From Tethya wilhelma (lineage: Eukaryota; Porifera; Demospongiae; Tethyida; Tethyidae), in assembly GCA_964030475.1 (NCBI GenBank), contig CAXIPT010000001.1, positions 11,685,823-11,749,822 on the forward strand: a stretch of DNA of 64,000 nt. Direction: 5' to 3'. Position numbers and translations under genes: made by a program. Each line of letters opens with the position of its first letter. The stretch's first letter is position 1. The notes under the pieces were generated by a model. It saw nothing but the letters and a program-made list of their open reading frames with translations. It ran no database searches and was not told the origin of the DNA. Of this stretch, positions 53,120 to 63,974 are shown one piece after another.

Positions 53120-54419
53120 AACAAACAGTATTTTATTTTGCTTACAAGATTGAGTGTATCTGTAGAATCTCTGCTCCATATGAAAAGTGCTCTGCTACTT
53201 CAAGGCCATACTGAAAGAAGAAGAATGATACAAGAATTGAGACAAACATGCACAAGTCAAGAGTACGTACTATTCTAAACAGCTATAGCCTGGTAATGTT
53301 TGTCGTTTTTTGTTGTACACAAGTGTATATACCTCTTCATAATGTTGTTACCTAAAAAAATCTCACTTCAAACATTCATACTTAGCACACGCACACAGAG
53401 TAGATGCATGCAGAAGCACATATCATGGTAATAGTAAAGACGCATGAAGTTATAGACCATACACTATATTAGCAAATCAGTTCACTCATAATGGTACATG
53501 ATAATTTGCAGTACTATATTGGATTACCTTCCTTTCAGAACAGAACTTGAGCTAGTCCCAGAGTTTCACAGCAGTATGGAAGCATCACCAGCATGACAGA
53601 AGCTAAGACAGAGGCTTGGATCTTGAGAAACCAACAACAAAGCAGTGTGACTCATTTCATCTGGGTGCTCGATCTTCAATTAGAGAGAAAACAGTCAGTC
53701 ACTTTGAGGTGAAGTTAGCAGCTTTGAGTAGACGAGTCTGACTTCCAGTAATACCTCAACCCTTTCTCTGCTTGTCACCAACCATATTTCGCCTCAGCTG
53801 GCCGTTCTGTAGCAGCTACCATGATCACAAAAGATTTCACTCTGATCTGCCATGTGTACAAATTATGATCTACTCGCGTTCAATACTAAATAAACCGCGT
53901 TGGCAGATAATCCACTTCAAAGGGGCAGCTTCTTTGATGTACCGCTTTTTCTAAAATCTCTCTTTGTGATCATTGCAAGAGTGCCAAATTTAGAACACAA
54001 ACTGCCTGACGTCAGCTCTTTAGAAGTACGCATTCTTTTTCCATTTATTCGTCCCTGGTTGGTTAGATCAGTGGGTGTGTCAAAAAAATCGAGCAAAGAC
54101 AGTGGAAGCAGCCAAGAAATGGCGAAAAACGATACGTAGAAGTGTTTAGCAGCTAAAAATAAGTTGGTATACCTCCTTTTTGGTTCTTCGATCGTTCTAG
54201 TTTGTGTTGAAATAGATGCGATAGGCAGAAAACTGGAAGTCGGTGAAAAAGCTGCTATTCAGAAAAAAAATTTCTAGTTTGCTCAGTATAGCTAGATATC
54301 CATTAGCGCTACCTGTTTGTGTAAAAATCTGGACAGAAAAGTTGGTATTTTGTGTCTTTTGCAAGTTGGAAATTTCCCTAGCAACGCGGTGCGTGTGCAT
54401 GACCGACCACCCTTAACAG
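53120..54419. other. No gene seen; one MITE-like end
   Basis: Spacer. ATGACCGACCACCCTTAA (54399-54416) is the mirror of TTAAGGGTGGTCGGTCAT at 37352-37369, so both are probably ends of one small-element family. Confidence 0.4.
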
Positions 54420-54872
54420 TGGAGGTCCTGCCGAGACCCGAATGCATCGAGGTCTAGAGAAGTTCTAAGCAGTAGTGAGACAGTCAACAGTGCAGTTTAG
54501 ACTATTGGCTAGCTCTTCGAAGTAGTGAGAGTAGCTGAACCACGTGTAAATGTACACGTGCATAGTAGTACAGTCTGGGACACTGAACTTGCAGGGGAGA
54601 CGGTCCGGTCACGAAAGTGATTAGAGGACCTGCGAGTAAATACCTTGCTTGTAGAGTAGAGTGTCCTGTAAGTGTAGTCTAGTTCAGTACTATTAGATAG
54701 GCTAGCTACTGTATGATTGAAGAGATGGCTGCGTGGCAGATAGGGGTACCCCGACGATCAGTATGGAAGGGATTACGTCATCTGGATGACCTTTACCTCT
54801 CAATTTGAGACGTCTAACATCACTGATGATGAAGCAGATAGCTCGTGGGCTGGGGATTCTCAGGACAGTTAA

Positions 54873-55307
54873 GGACTGGGTCCTGCTAATTAAGTGGTAA
54901 AATTATGCAAGATAGTTATATCTTCTAAACTATGGGTCATACAACTGTGAAAACACATGTATAGATTTACACACTTACCCTAAACATGCTTATAAAATCT
55001 GCAGGTCATGTGACTAATACTTTATGAATAATTTGAAATTTTCAATTTCTCATGAATAATTAATAATGCGGACGGTTTTTAAGGTTGCCTTGGCAACAGT
55101 AGAAACCATCCGCCTAATTAATTATTCATGAGAAGCTAATTATGCAAAAAAAACTGGTCATGTGACAAAATTAATTATATCTACATACTCTAATTAAAAA
55201 ATTCTATCTATATTTCAATTTCTATTGTTTTATCTTATATATTATTAAAGTTATACAACTTTCGAATAATGTGTACCTAATTAAGGTAAACTGCATGGAC
55301 CCAGTCC
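54873..55307. repeat. piggyBac-like MITE with TTAA flanks (435 bases)
   Basis: TTAA (54869-54872) GGACTGGGTCC ... GGACCCAGTCC TTAA (55308-55311). Same end design as 25506-26129. Its right half was copied with the 61979-62716 duplicate. Confidence 0.8.
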
Positions 55308-55832
55308 TTAATTCACCTGAGTTCCTGGTACATTGTCTGGGGATGAACTAAGACAGCTCATTGAGGGCAAGTTAATTGATAGAAGAGAGTCATGATCCCA
55401 AGAACACTCAAGTAGTTTGCCATAATGTTGAAGGAGGTCTCCAACTTGCACTCCAAGATGTGGATGGAGTATTTTTGATGATTGACCCCATTGAGATATA
55501 GGTGCCCCTCCTGCTGATATCGCTGAGCTTGGCGAAAGCAGCGATGAGAGTGTCAAGGGCTTGAAAGAGGCCCTGAGCAGAGCGGAAGCACTCCAAACCG
55601 ATCTAACACAGGCAATTGACAGATTGCAGAGGCTCCTTGAGAAAGAGACAAAGTCAACCAACCTGTAAAAGTTGAATTGCTCACAGCTGAGCGAGTTCGA
55701 TGATGCTCTGGTAAGTAAGGACGAGGAAATTGCCCGGCTGAAAGAGCACATTCCAGAGGACTGGTGGTGTGGTCCCCCATGAGACCATTGAGGAAGTGGA
55801 GAGTGATACTAGTACTCCGATTTCTGTGACCG
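55071..55832 (+). repeat. Direct duplicate, copy 1
   Basis: From GACGGTTTTTAAGGTTGCC inside the MITE to TTTCTGTGACCG inside Gag; matches 61979-62716 in the same orientation, 6.9 kb away. Confidence 0.85.
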
Positions 55833-56552
55833 TCCCTGTCCCATCCCATCAAAGGGGCCGTGCTCCCCCTGTCGATCTGTTTACTGGCGAAGATCCTGAG
55901 CTGTCTTTGGATGACTGGCTTCCTACCCTAGAGAAGGGCGGCCAGGTGGAATCGGTGGACACCAGATGAGCTGATGATCCAATTGGCTGGACACCTGAAA
56001 GGCCGTGCCTCCCAAGAGTGGAGTCTCATGAGTGAAGAAGAGAAGACACGCTTTTCATCTGCAGTTGATACCTTACGATCATATCTTGACTCAGGACAGA
56101 AGACCATGGCTGCTCAAGATTTTCGACATGTTTCTCAAGAGAGTGACGAGAATGTCAGCGATTTCATCCGTAGGTTGGAGAGGACGTTCCAACGAGCAAT
56201 TGGAAAGGATGGGATGCAGCCAGATACTCCCAGTACCCTACTTTATACCCAACTCCAGGAGGGACTTAAGTTTGACCTACTCAAGAGTCCTGCTGTGTCT
56301 GGATCCCTGAACTACCAGGCTCTGTGTGTGGCCGCGAAGAAGGAGGAGAGAATGCTGGCTGAGCTACACAAGTGGAAGCAGTATCTCAACAGCCAACGTC
56401 CACCAAAGCGTCCCTCTACTGGGCAGACTACAGTTTCCAACACCACTAAGGTACCTGAGGAGCCGGTGAAAGCTTCCTCAACGACAGGGTTCAAAGGAAG
56501 GAAGTGCTGGAACAGTGGCACTGCCGGTCATCTTGCAGTCTCCCGAACCTAA
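55312..56552 (+). pseudogene. Gag of element C: coiled coil, capsid, broken zinc knuckle
   Basis: N-terminal coiled coil (ADIAELGESSDESVKGLKEA, LTQAIDRLQRLLEKETKS) with stops near 55667 and 55780. Then VPVPSHQRGRAPPVDLFTGE and WLPTLEK. A one-base shift leads to LMIQLAGHLKGRASQEWSLM, YLDSGQKTMAAQDFRHVSQE, VSDFIRRLERTFQRAIGKDG and LYTQLQEGLKFDLLKS, a standard retrotransposon capsid. The knuckle reads CWNSGTAGHLAVS, with two of three Cys lost. Capsid plus knuckle packages element RNA in intact relatives. Confidence 0.85.
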
Positions 56553-57110
56553 GAAGGAGAGCAGTGGGCGATCCCCTGGATCAGCAGAGAGAGCTACTAA
56601 GGCAAACCTGGTGACTATAACTCCAACCAGTGGTGCCCAACACATCCTTGAAGACCCTATGAGCTACCTCTTGTCGGATTCTGACGATGAAGCACAAGTG
56701 AGCCAGATTCGACCTCGTAACATGCAGATGTACATACCAAGACTCTCCATAAAGATACCTCTGAGGTAAAAGTAAGATTGGTAAAAGATGTTAAGCTACC
56801 CCCAAGACGCGATCTACATGTGGTTGCGGAAGTTAAGTGGCAAGGAGTGAAGAGTGGAGACCCTCTACTCCTGGAGTCTGATCAGGCACTACGTGGTGTT
56901 CAGTTTGCTGATACAGTTGTTGCAGTACAGGGAGACGATCAGGCATAGGTGGTGCTCACTAGTGACCTAGGTTTTACTCAGACACTCAAGGCTGGTGCCG
57001 AGATTGGTCGGGTTATCCCTGTCCGAGTGGTCAATGCTGTCACATCCGAAGATAATCCTGCCGAACATTGTAAAAGCTGGACTCTGGATTGGGTTTTTGA
57101 CTATATGTAA
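56553..57110 (+). pseudogene. Protease-to-RT spacer of element C
   Basis: After an acidic stretch (YLLSDSDDEAQVSQI) and a shift: VRLVKDVKLPPRRDLHVVAE, GDPLLLESDQALRG, VQFADTVVAV, a TAG, then VVLTSDLGFTQTLKAGAEIG. This beta-strand-rich spacer is usual before gypsy RT. The protease active site is absent. Confidence 0.6.
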
Positions 57111-57112
57111 CC
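57068..57112 (+). repeat. TGTAAAAGCTGGACTCTGG block, copy 1
   Basis: Matches 61717-61785 (same strand), which has extra GGACTCTGGACT units. It lies at the broken ends of both the Gag and Pol parts, so it may be a shared LTR start (TG...) or a junction sequence. Confidence 0.55.
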
Positions 57113-57350
57113 AACCTCATGCAACTTTACCCACACCATAACTGGCCAGGTCGATCATTGCTGACTCTGGACCAAGTAACTTAGTTTTAGTATTATCATG
57201 CACTTGACACTGAGTTAAGTATCAATAACTTAGCTTGAGAGTAATTATTATTGTTACCACAACCCAAAGTTCAAGTGATCCGCAATAGGCACATACATAT
57301 AATATAATGAGCTACTTCAACTAGCTAAGGTGAAAAAAATTCAATGTTAG

Positions 57351-57754
57351 TTACTGAAGAGATAGTCCAAAAACTAAACGAAGGTATTCATGATGAACTG
57401 CAGTAAGTAAAGGTAAAACATCTTTCAGGGACAAAGGAATAAAATTAGGTTCCACTGATCTAACACAGTCCACACGCAAGTGATAGTGGCAAGTCTGATG
57501 TTGAAGAGGAGTGACAAGAATACCATTTTTATCACAGAAGGTTCGATGCTCAGCTCTAGCTATTGCAACATCAAAAGGAGGATGTGGGACAGAATTATCT
57601 TGGAGACGAAGAGAGGACCTACATCCTTGACACATCCGGATGTTACCCTGTATGAATTTTACGTAAAAAGGGTTTGTGTTCACACTGGAAGCTGGTGGAC
57701 CTGGTCTTTGTGTTATCAGTTTAGAAAGTGCTACAGTAGAATGACTAGTACCTG
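57351..57754 (-). pseudogene. Partial conserved Cys/His domain of a multicopy protein
   Basis: The reverse frame from the N at 57756: NPFYVKFIQGNIRMCQGCRS, PPFDVAIARAEHRTFCD, HQTCHYHLRVDCVRSVEPNF, LLTAVHHEYLRLVFGL, stop at 57351. Paired Cys (CQGC) and CHYH/C suggest a zinc-binding fold. I recall this block from many uncharacterised sponge and cnidarian proteins linked to mobile genes. Residues upstream of the N belong to repeat X and are not part of it. Confidence 0.55.
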
Positions 57755-57756
57755 CN

Positions 57757-58446
57757 CTATTTAGCTCATTCTCTTTCCAACAAGCCCAAAAACATGGCCT
57801 AAAACCATCGCTAAAGTACCAAACTAAAATATGCCAAACCTCCATCTTCTTCTTCTTCTTCTTCTATCATGGCTCAACTTTTCTCAAAGACTGTTCACTT
57901 TCAGAAGCTGATTCTTGAACTAATAAACTTGGTATCTTTGTCTTCATGTGCTTTTGGTATCGTTTTTCTGTGTCTCTCGTTAGGTGGCTAGATACACGGC
58001 GAAAAGCGCCTTCTCCGTATGGCAGCTATTCATTTCTACACTCATGCATAATTCATTAGCTACTTGAATATTTCAAAGTGACGACCCTTTTCCAGATATA
58101 AGTGTGCGTTATTTGGAATCTGAATATTCGCTGCCTGCCTGCTTTACCTGAAGATTTCTGGTTGTGCTGAGCTCTCTGTAATCTTTCAGTCTTCAATATT
58201 TAGGAGGTGAATAGACTACTTTAATGTCACACGTATTATGTTGTTGAAGATGAGTAAAGCTAGTAAATTTTGTTAGATACACTCCAGCCTCCAGTGCTGA
58301 GATGCTTCACTTTACTGATAGCATACCAGTAGATTATACAAGCTATAATATTCATGCTGATATATAGAGTACAAGTAACTACCGTATATATACACACAAA
58401 CTCGAGCTCAAATGTGATTCAGAGAATTATGAAAAAATGAGAACAA
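57757..58446 (-). repeat. Repeat X2 in reverse
   Basis: From CTATTTAGCTCATTCTCTTT, (CTT)n at 57844-57865, GGCGAAAAGCGCCTTCTCC and AAATATTCGCTGCC-like motifs to ATGAGAACAAA next to Y. Confidence 0.8.
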
Positions 58447-58722
58447 ACAAGTAAAAAAAAAAACATTGGAAATGTAATGAGACATAGGAATGGCCAAATT
58501 GTAAAAAGAAAGCAAACAAGATGGAATGGCTGTTTGAGTGTGTAAAGAATTATTCCTATGGGCAACATGAGGGACTCAACATTGGAAGAGAGTACTACAT
58601 GCAGCCCACACAGGAAGAATTCTGCACACACTCAAACAGCCATTCCATCTTGTTTGCTTTCTTTTTACGGTTTGGCCATTCCTATGTCTCATTACATTTC
58701 CAATGTTTTTTTTTTTACTTGT
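58447..58722. repeat. Repeat Y, full palindrome
   Basis: CAAGTAAAAAAAAAAACATT to TTTTTTTTTTTTACTTG, about 275 bases, loop GGGCAACATGAGGGACTCAA. The X2 side is AA; the other side is TA, where it has inserted into X1. Confidence 0.85.
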
Positions 58723-58953
58723 AACATATAGAAAGACAAGTAAATCTTATGATACAGCTCCTGCCTCCAAATGACTGAGATGTGTGTTTCACTTCAGTAT
58801 CAAGCAGGCTACACAACACGTTGTGACTTCAAGTACCAGCTCAGCAGCCCGCCGCTGGCTCAGTGAGTCTGGCTTGCCAGACTACTAGCTCAGTAGCTAG
58901 CTACACACACCAACTCAAATGTAATTTTTAGAAATATGGAAAAATGAGAACAA
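58723..58953 (-). repeat. Repeat X1 in reverse, short
   Basis: CATATAGAAAGACAAGTAAA through GTGTGTTTCACTTCAGTATC and CTGGCTTGCCAGACTACTAG to ATGAGAACAAA. Confidence 0.8.
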
Positions 58954-59221
58954 ACAAGTAAAAAAAACATTAGAAATGTAATGAGACACAGGAATGGCTA
59001 AATCGTAAAAAGAATGCAAACAAGATGGAATGGCTGTTGAGAGTGTGTAAGGAATTCTTCCTGTGGGCAAAATGAGAGACTCAATAGGGAGATTGTTAAA
59101 TGCAGCCTATACAGGAAGAATTCTGCACACACTCTCAACAGCCATTCCATCTTGTTTGCGTTCTTTTTACGATTTAGCCATTCCTGTGTCTTATTACATT
59201 TCCAATGTTTTTTTTACTTGT
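58954..59221. repeat. Repeat Y, full palindrome, in an LTR
   Basis: CAAGTAAAAAAAACATTAG to TTTTTTTTACTTG followed by TA. The far side is the LTR of element D, broken at GTCTTTTGTCATA, the same TA used by element W at 36254-36255. Confidence 0.85.
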
Positions 59222-59325
59222 ATGACAAAAGACTGTCACAACCATTACCATTAACACAAGAGTTAGTAGTCAGTCAACAATACATACATTATTACTATAG
59301 TCTCAGAGTTGATTAGATTGTAACA
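59222..59325 (-). repeat. 3' LTR start of element D
   Basis: On the reverse strand TGTTACAATCTAATCAACTC directly follows the purine run. Same sequence as 36156-36255. Confidence 0.7.
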
Positions 59326-59338
59326 TCACCCCTCCCAT
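59326..59338 (-). other. Polypurine tract
   Basis: Reverse strand TGGGAGGGGTGA just before TGTTACA. This is the usual position and composition of the plus-strand primer of LTR retroelements. Confidence 0.7.
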
Positions 59339-59372
59339 TGAAAGAGGGTTCGTCCCGAACACACATCAAGCG

Positions 59373-60062
59373 TTAGAGTGCAGCAGTCTTACTTCTTAGA
59401 CCGTATCGAGGGTTTCTTCTGGCAGTAGATGCCTCCTCTACAAGACAATCCATCTCAGATTCCTCTGGGAGAGTGGAAGTAGAATCTCCAACAGCTTCAG
59501 ACTCAGTTACTGCAGGTTTAGTGTCTTCACCCTCATCTTCTTCCACAGCAGGACCAGCTGGCTCTCCATCAACTTGTGGTTCTGCAAGCAGCTTCTCCAA
59601 CCATCTTGGTATCTTGCCATGGCTTAGCCGGTTGCCACCATACCAGTAAAATCCTGATGGAACTTTTGGAGGACACGGACACACTCTGGAAAGATGCACC
59701 TGGATCTGACCACTTTCAGGGAAGTAGATAGGCACACATGACACATCCGGATCCTTCATCTCAGTAATGTGATATGGGCCATGCCAGGGCTTCGAGAGTC
59801 TCCTCTGCTTCCCGGTTTCTTCATGAGGGAATTTAATGAGCACCCAATCTCCTAGCTTGAACTGGTTGTTTCGGCTCTTATTCAGATCATACCTCTCCTT
59901 GGAACGGGAGTAGGACTTCGCAATATTCTGATGAGCGATTTCCCTTGCACTGGAAAGACTGAGTAACAGCTCATCATGATAGTCAGTTACATCTACTGAA
60001 TTAAGGGAAGTAGGTGGTAGCAAGGCAGCCTCCGTTGGGGACCGGCAGTCTACTCCAAACAA
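59373..60062 (-). pseudogene. Integrase C-terminal part of element D
   Basis: Reverse frame of 229 codons. LFGVDCRSPTEAALL is the usual segment after the integrase core. Then come a helical stretch, FKLGDWVLIKFP and KPWHGPYHITEM (the GPY/F module), VHLSRVCPCPP, an acidic tail and RRNPRYGLRSKTAAL to TAA at 59373. The catalytic DDE core is missing: 60062-60170 holds only scraps. Confidence 0.85.
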
Positions 60063-60169
60063 AAGAAACGATGGCTTCTTCTAGGTAACTGATCAAAGAC
60101 AAGAGATAAGGGTTCTTCCTCTACTCATTGATAAAATCACTCTCAATGGCCACAAGACCACCAGTGGAA

Positions 60170-60970
60170 TCATCTCAGATGAGATATCTCCTGGCACGAT
60201 GCACTTGAACCTCTGACAACAGCAACTTGAGGCTCAATCTCCAGATGGTCAGCATTCTGGATTGGGTTTCTAGACAAGGCACCGGCACGATCATTCTCCT
60301 TTCCTGGACGATAGGCAATCTGTATATCCTTCACTCCACTTCCGAAAACTTTCAGCCACCACCTGGCATGTTTTTCGGGGCACCCAGAATGGCTCTGACA
60401 GCCGAATGATCCGTGAGAACTTTCACAGAGTTCCATACAGGTAGGCACGAAAATGCTGCATGGCACAGACAACAGCAAGGGTCTCTAGCTTGGTAATGCT
60501 ATAGTTGCTCTCAGCAGGTGAGAGGGAACGACTAGCATAGGCAACAGGTAGTAGGATGGAAGAATCTTGATACTTAAGACAGCATAGCTCCCAATCCGGT
60601 TCTACAGGCATCGGTCTCCAGAACGAACTCTCAAGAGAAATCTGGATACACCAAAATGGGGGCCTCAGTAATTCTGGATGTCAAGGTTTCGAAAGCTTCT
60701 TGACAATCACTTGACCATCCAAACTTTACATCTTTCTTCGTCAGTTGATGTAGAGGGGCTGCAATTTTAGCAAATTGAGCAACAAACCATCAATAATAGG
60801 ATGTCAGTGCAGGAAATTGACGAACTTGGGTGACAGAAGTGGGAAGTGGGAACTGAACAACTGCTCTAACTTGTTCCGGATTTAGCTTCAGTCCTTCAGG
60901 AGTTATCAGATGACCTAAGTACTCCACACACTGTCTCAGGAAGTGACACTTGGTTGGCTTGAGTTTCAGA
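60170..60970 (-). pseudogene. RNase H region of element D, final Asp lost
   Basis: FVLETDACR (first block), [51 protein letters not shown] and FGSGVKDIQIAYRPGKENDR, then AGALSRNP where the family has A-D-A-L-S-R. Pieces lie in three frames with several stops. RT thumb and connection motifs (LKLKPTKCHFL, YLGHLITPEGL) occur at 60880-60970. Confidence 0.8.
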
Positions 60971-60975
60971 CTAGC

Positions 60976-61622
60976 TCATTCTAGTCTCTCCAGAACAACA
61001 CGAAGATGGTCTAGATGTTCCTCCAAGGTCTCAGAGAAAATGAGGACATCGTCAATATAAACTACAACACACTCTTTCCCATCCTTGGTCTTAACACCTT
61101 CGAGGACTCTCTGCATTAGCCTCTGAAATACAGCCGGAGCATTGGTGAGGCCAAAGGGCATGACTCGAAACTCGAACAGGCCTTGAGGTGTCACAAAGGC
61201 AGTCTTTTCTTGAAATGTTTGTCCACACGTATCTGCCAGTAGCCCGATGCCAAGTCAAGTGTAGTAAAGTACCGAGCTCTGCCCAACTGGTCCAGCAGAT
61301 CATCAATACGTGGGAGGGGGAACTGGTCAGGCTTGGTAACTGTATTAAGACCACGGTAGTCTACACAAAACCTCAAGGTGCCGTCCTTCTTTTTAACAAG
61401 CGCCACGGGGCTTGCCCATGGACTGCTAGATGCCTGAATCACCCCAGACTTCTGCATCTCCTCTAGCTTGCAAGCTATCTCATCCCTCACAGCGAAGGGA
61501 ACACGGGGCACAGGATACTTCCGTGGTACAGCATCTCCAGTGTCAATATGTAACTCGACCAGATCCATCTCCCCTCGATCTTCTTGTCCTAAGGAAAAGG
61601 TGTTGTGGTGCCTTTCCAACAA
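60976..61622 (-). pseudogene. Reverse transcriptase of element D, YIDD intact
   Basis: [76 protein letters not shown], then a one-base shift at an A run (61200), [20 protein letters not shown], and [12 protein letters not shown] with both catalytic Asp. A TGA follows LERLE where Arg is usual. Fewer lesions than element A, so a younger copy. Confidence 0.9.
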
Positions 61623-61716
61623 GTCTAACAGCTCCGCTTGGTCAGCATTGTCGGCTAATTCCTGAGATAGGATATCTCAATTGTTGCTTCCTCTTCTGGG
61701 AATCAGCTAGGGAGGG

Positions 61717-61785
61717 GTCGTTGTAAAAGCTGGACTCTGGACTCTGGACTGGATTCTAGATTGGGTTTTGGACTACATGTAACTT
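61717..61785 (+). repeat. TGTAAAAGCTGGACTCTGG block, copy 2
   Basis: See 57068-57112; here GGACTCTGGACT is repeated before ATTGGGTTTTGGACTACATG. Confidence 0.55.
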
Positions 61786-61978
61786 ACCATGTGCATGTGC
61801 TGCTACTTTCTACAACGAGCTGGCAGGAGGAGAGCATGAATTTTTTTTGCTGTTTTGTGAGCCACTATATTACTAACTAGAATAGGTAATGTGTGCTTCC
61901 ACAGAAACTGGAGTTATTGTTATTTCTTCAGACCCAAGTAGTCCCGTTAAAGTCTTCACTCCCACCAAGACGGTTTTT

Positions 61979-62716
61979 AAGGTTGCCTTGGCAACAGTAG
62001 AAACCATCCACCTAATTAATTATTCATGAGAAGCTAATTATGCAAAAAAAAACTGGTCATGTGACAAAATTAATTATATCTACATACTCTAATTAAAAAA
62101 TCCTATCTATATTTCAATTTCTATTGTTTTAACTTATATATTATTAAAGTTATACAACTTTCGAATAATGTGTACCTAATTAAGGTAAACTGCATGGACC
62201 CAGTCCTTAATTCACCTGAGTTCCTGGTACATTGTCTGGGGATGAACTAAGACAGCTCATTGAGGGCAAGTTGATAGAAGAGAGTCATGATCCCAAGAAC
62301 ACTCAAGTAGTTTGCCATAATGTTGAAGGAAGTCTCCAACTTGCACTCCAAGATGTGGATGGAGTGTTTTTGACGATTGATCCCATTGAGATATAGGTGC
62401 CCCTCCTGCTGATATCGCTGAGCTTGGCGAAAGCAGCGATGAGAGTGTCAAGGGCTTGAAAGAGGCCCTGAGGAGAGCGGAAGCACTCCAAACCGATCTA
62501 ACACAGGCAATTGACAGATTGCAGAGGCTCCTTGAGAAAGAGACGAAGTCAACCAACCTGTAAAAGTTAAATTGCTCACAGCTGAGCGAGTTCGATGATG
62601 CTCTGGTAAGTAAGGACGAGGAAATTGCCCGGCTGAAAGAGCAACTCCAGAGGACTGGTGGCATGAGACCATTGAGGAAGTGGAGAGTGATACTAGTACT
62701 CCAATTTCTGTGACCG
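61979..62716 (+). repeat. Direct duplicate, copy 2 (MITE half plus Gag start)
   Basis: Matches 55071-55832. It carries the right half of the TTAA MITE (TTAA at 62207-62210) and the Gag coiled coil of element C with a few indels (for example 4 bases absent near 62275), ending at GTGACCG. Confidence 0.85.
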
Positions 62717-62885
62717 ATATGTGATATGACGGTTTCGTTTAAGACACTGCTGCCTGCAATCAGCTCCTCTCTTGGAATATTAATAGCAAGAGAACTGAAC
62801 TTTCTGATCTCCAGATTGGGTAGCTCTACCACAAGTTTACAGGTTGTTTTGAGCTGCCCTCCGTGATGTGATTTTTTGGGCCGAC
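62717..62885. repeat. Segment shared with 21922-22082
   Basis: ATGACGGTTTCGTTTAAGAC through GGGTAGCTCTACCACAAGTT to GATTTTTTGGG. Confidence 0.7.
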
Positions 62886-62995
62886 TATTGATTATTTCGG
62901 ACACACCCTTTAATCGTGCCAGAAAGCGTTACAGAAAGGGGGTGGGGCTGGATGTTTGCACAACCTGGAGTAGATTTTCACGAGCAGTCTAATGG

Positions 62996-63163
62996 TAATA
63001 GTCTCGAAGCAGCAACGCCCACAGGTAAGTTAGAATAGCGTCCGATAATTGATGGTGTCCGAGCAATGATCGCTTACTCTAATAGTCTCGAAGCAGCAAC
63101 GCCCACAGGCAAGTCAGAATAGCGTCCGATAATTGATGGTGTCTGAGCATTGATCGCTTACTC
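62996..63163 (+). repeat. Two tandem 84-base units with a splice-donor-like site
   Basis: TAATAGTCTCGAAGCAGCAA, CGCCCACAGGTAAG ... ATCGCTTACTC, twice. Unit 1 has CACAG/GTAAGT, unit 2 CACAG/GCAAGT. It could be the duplicated end of an upstream exon of the gene at 63514. Confidence 0.75.
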
Positions 63164-63513
63164 TACAGAAAAACAAAAAAAAAACGCTGTGGCTCTAGAG
63201 CAACGGCGCGGCACTGAGTCCGTATACTTCTTGTATTGCAAAGTTATGTAATATGATAGTATCCGGATTTGCCATCGCTATCCGACAACATTGACTACAA
63301 TGTATTTAGCTTTAGTTTATGGACTGTAGCTAAAAGAGCCCTTGGTAACATTGTAATGGTGCTGGCAAGGCCCAGCATTCTCCCTGATCAAATTGGTGTA
63401 TAGTAACTAGTCAGGTTGAGAATACAGTGTTTCATGCCAGTGGGCACTGATAAGAAACTATGAAATTTACTGTGCCTGTATCATTCTATTTTGGTTTTGT
63501 TTTAAAACTTCAG

Positions 63514-63974
63514 AATCAAATTTGAAACTGATGTTGATGACAGTAGCATGAGTAAAAGTGAAATTGATCAAGACTCTGAGGCAGTAAAGCATAAAAAATT
63601 CTATGATGGTGATCCTAAAATGCCTATGTGTTCAAAGCTGAACCATGGTTATCCACTTCACTCACTGATCCACGCCTTATTGTTTGAAGCAGAAAATAGT
63701 TGTGTTTTTAAAGTTCAACCTCTTGGTGTTACTAAGAATGCAATGTTCGTAATTGATCTTGATGAAGTCCATTTCGAAGATTTAAAGGCAGATGACTTGG
63801 GATCATGGTCAGCTACAGGTACAAAGCGTACCTATTTCCGATTCACACAGTCAAATTCTATTCGTTATGCATCTGGTGTCCCATCATCATCTGCCGATTA
63901 TTTTTGTTTGACCCGGAGTTACTATGTCCACAAGACATACAATCGATTTCATCGAATCATTACTGATGTTAAAG
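63514..63974 (+). CDS. Exon of a multicopy gene of unknown function
   Basis: An open frame between ACTTCAG (63513) and a donor GTATGT (63975): IKFETDVDDSSMSKSEIDQD, KMPMCSKLNHGYPLHSLIHA, FKVQPLGVTKNAMFVIDLDE, VHFEDLKADDLGSWSATGTK, YFCLTRSYYVHKTYNRFHRI, ITDVK. The exon starts with one base of a split codon. No catalytic motif recognised. From memory this block occurs in many uncharacterised sponge and cnidarian proteins, so it may be transposon-derived. The frame shows no lesion over 153 codons. The gene continues beyond the window. Confidence 0.65.

Larger units (their letters stand above)
54420..57110 (+). mobile_element. Gypsy-type LTR element C: leader, Gag, pre-RT; rest lost
   Basis: The leader (54420-54870) resembles the leader of LTR copy B (ACGGTCC ... 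AGAGGACCTG). A TTAA-flanked MITE is inserted at 54873-55307. Coiled-coil and capsid Gag follow, then a protease-RT spacer, ending near 57066 where a TGTAAAAGCTGGACTCTGG block begins. No RT on this strand. Confidence 0.7.
59222..61740 (-). mobile_element. Gypsy-type LTR element D: Pol and 3' LTR start
   Basis: Right to left: end of pre-RT spacer, RT, RNase H, a large integrase deletion, integrase C-terminus, polypurine tract, LTR start. Its 3' LTR is cut by Y at 59221. Probably related to element C, whose Gag part lies on the other strand 2 kb to the left; the two could be one element broken by inversion. Confidence 0.85.

Noticed and set aside
54430..54455. Primer-binding site for element C (TGGAGGTCCTGCCGAGACC near 54419)
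   Set aside because: The position is plausible but I could not match it to a tRNA 3' end with confidence and no LTR end is visible beside it.
55308..55751. 147-codon reverse-strand frame, repeated at 62257-62904 (215 codons)
   Set aside because: Antisense of the Gag coiled coil, which is clearly coding on the plus strand; low-stop mirror of Glu/Leu/Lys-rich codons. Its second occurrence is the direct duplicate, not conservation.
57757..57845. N-terminal 29 residues of the reverse frame at 57351-57845
   Set aside because: They are repeat X2 joined across a single N to the true conserved segment.
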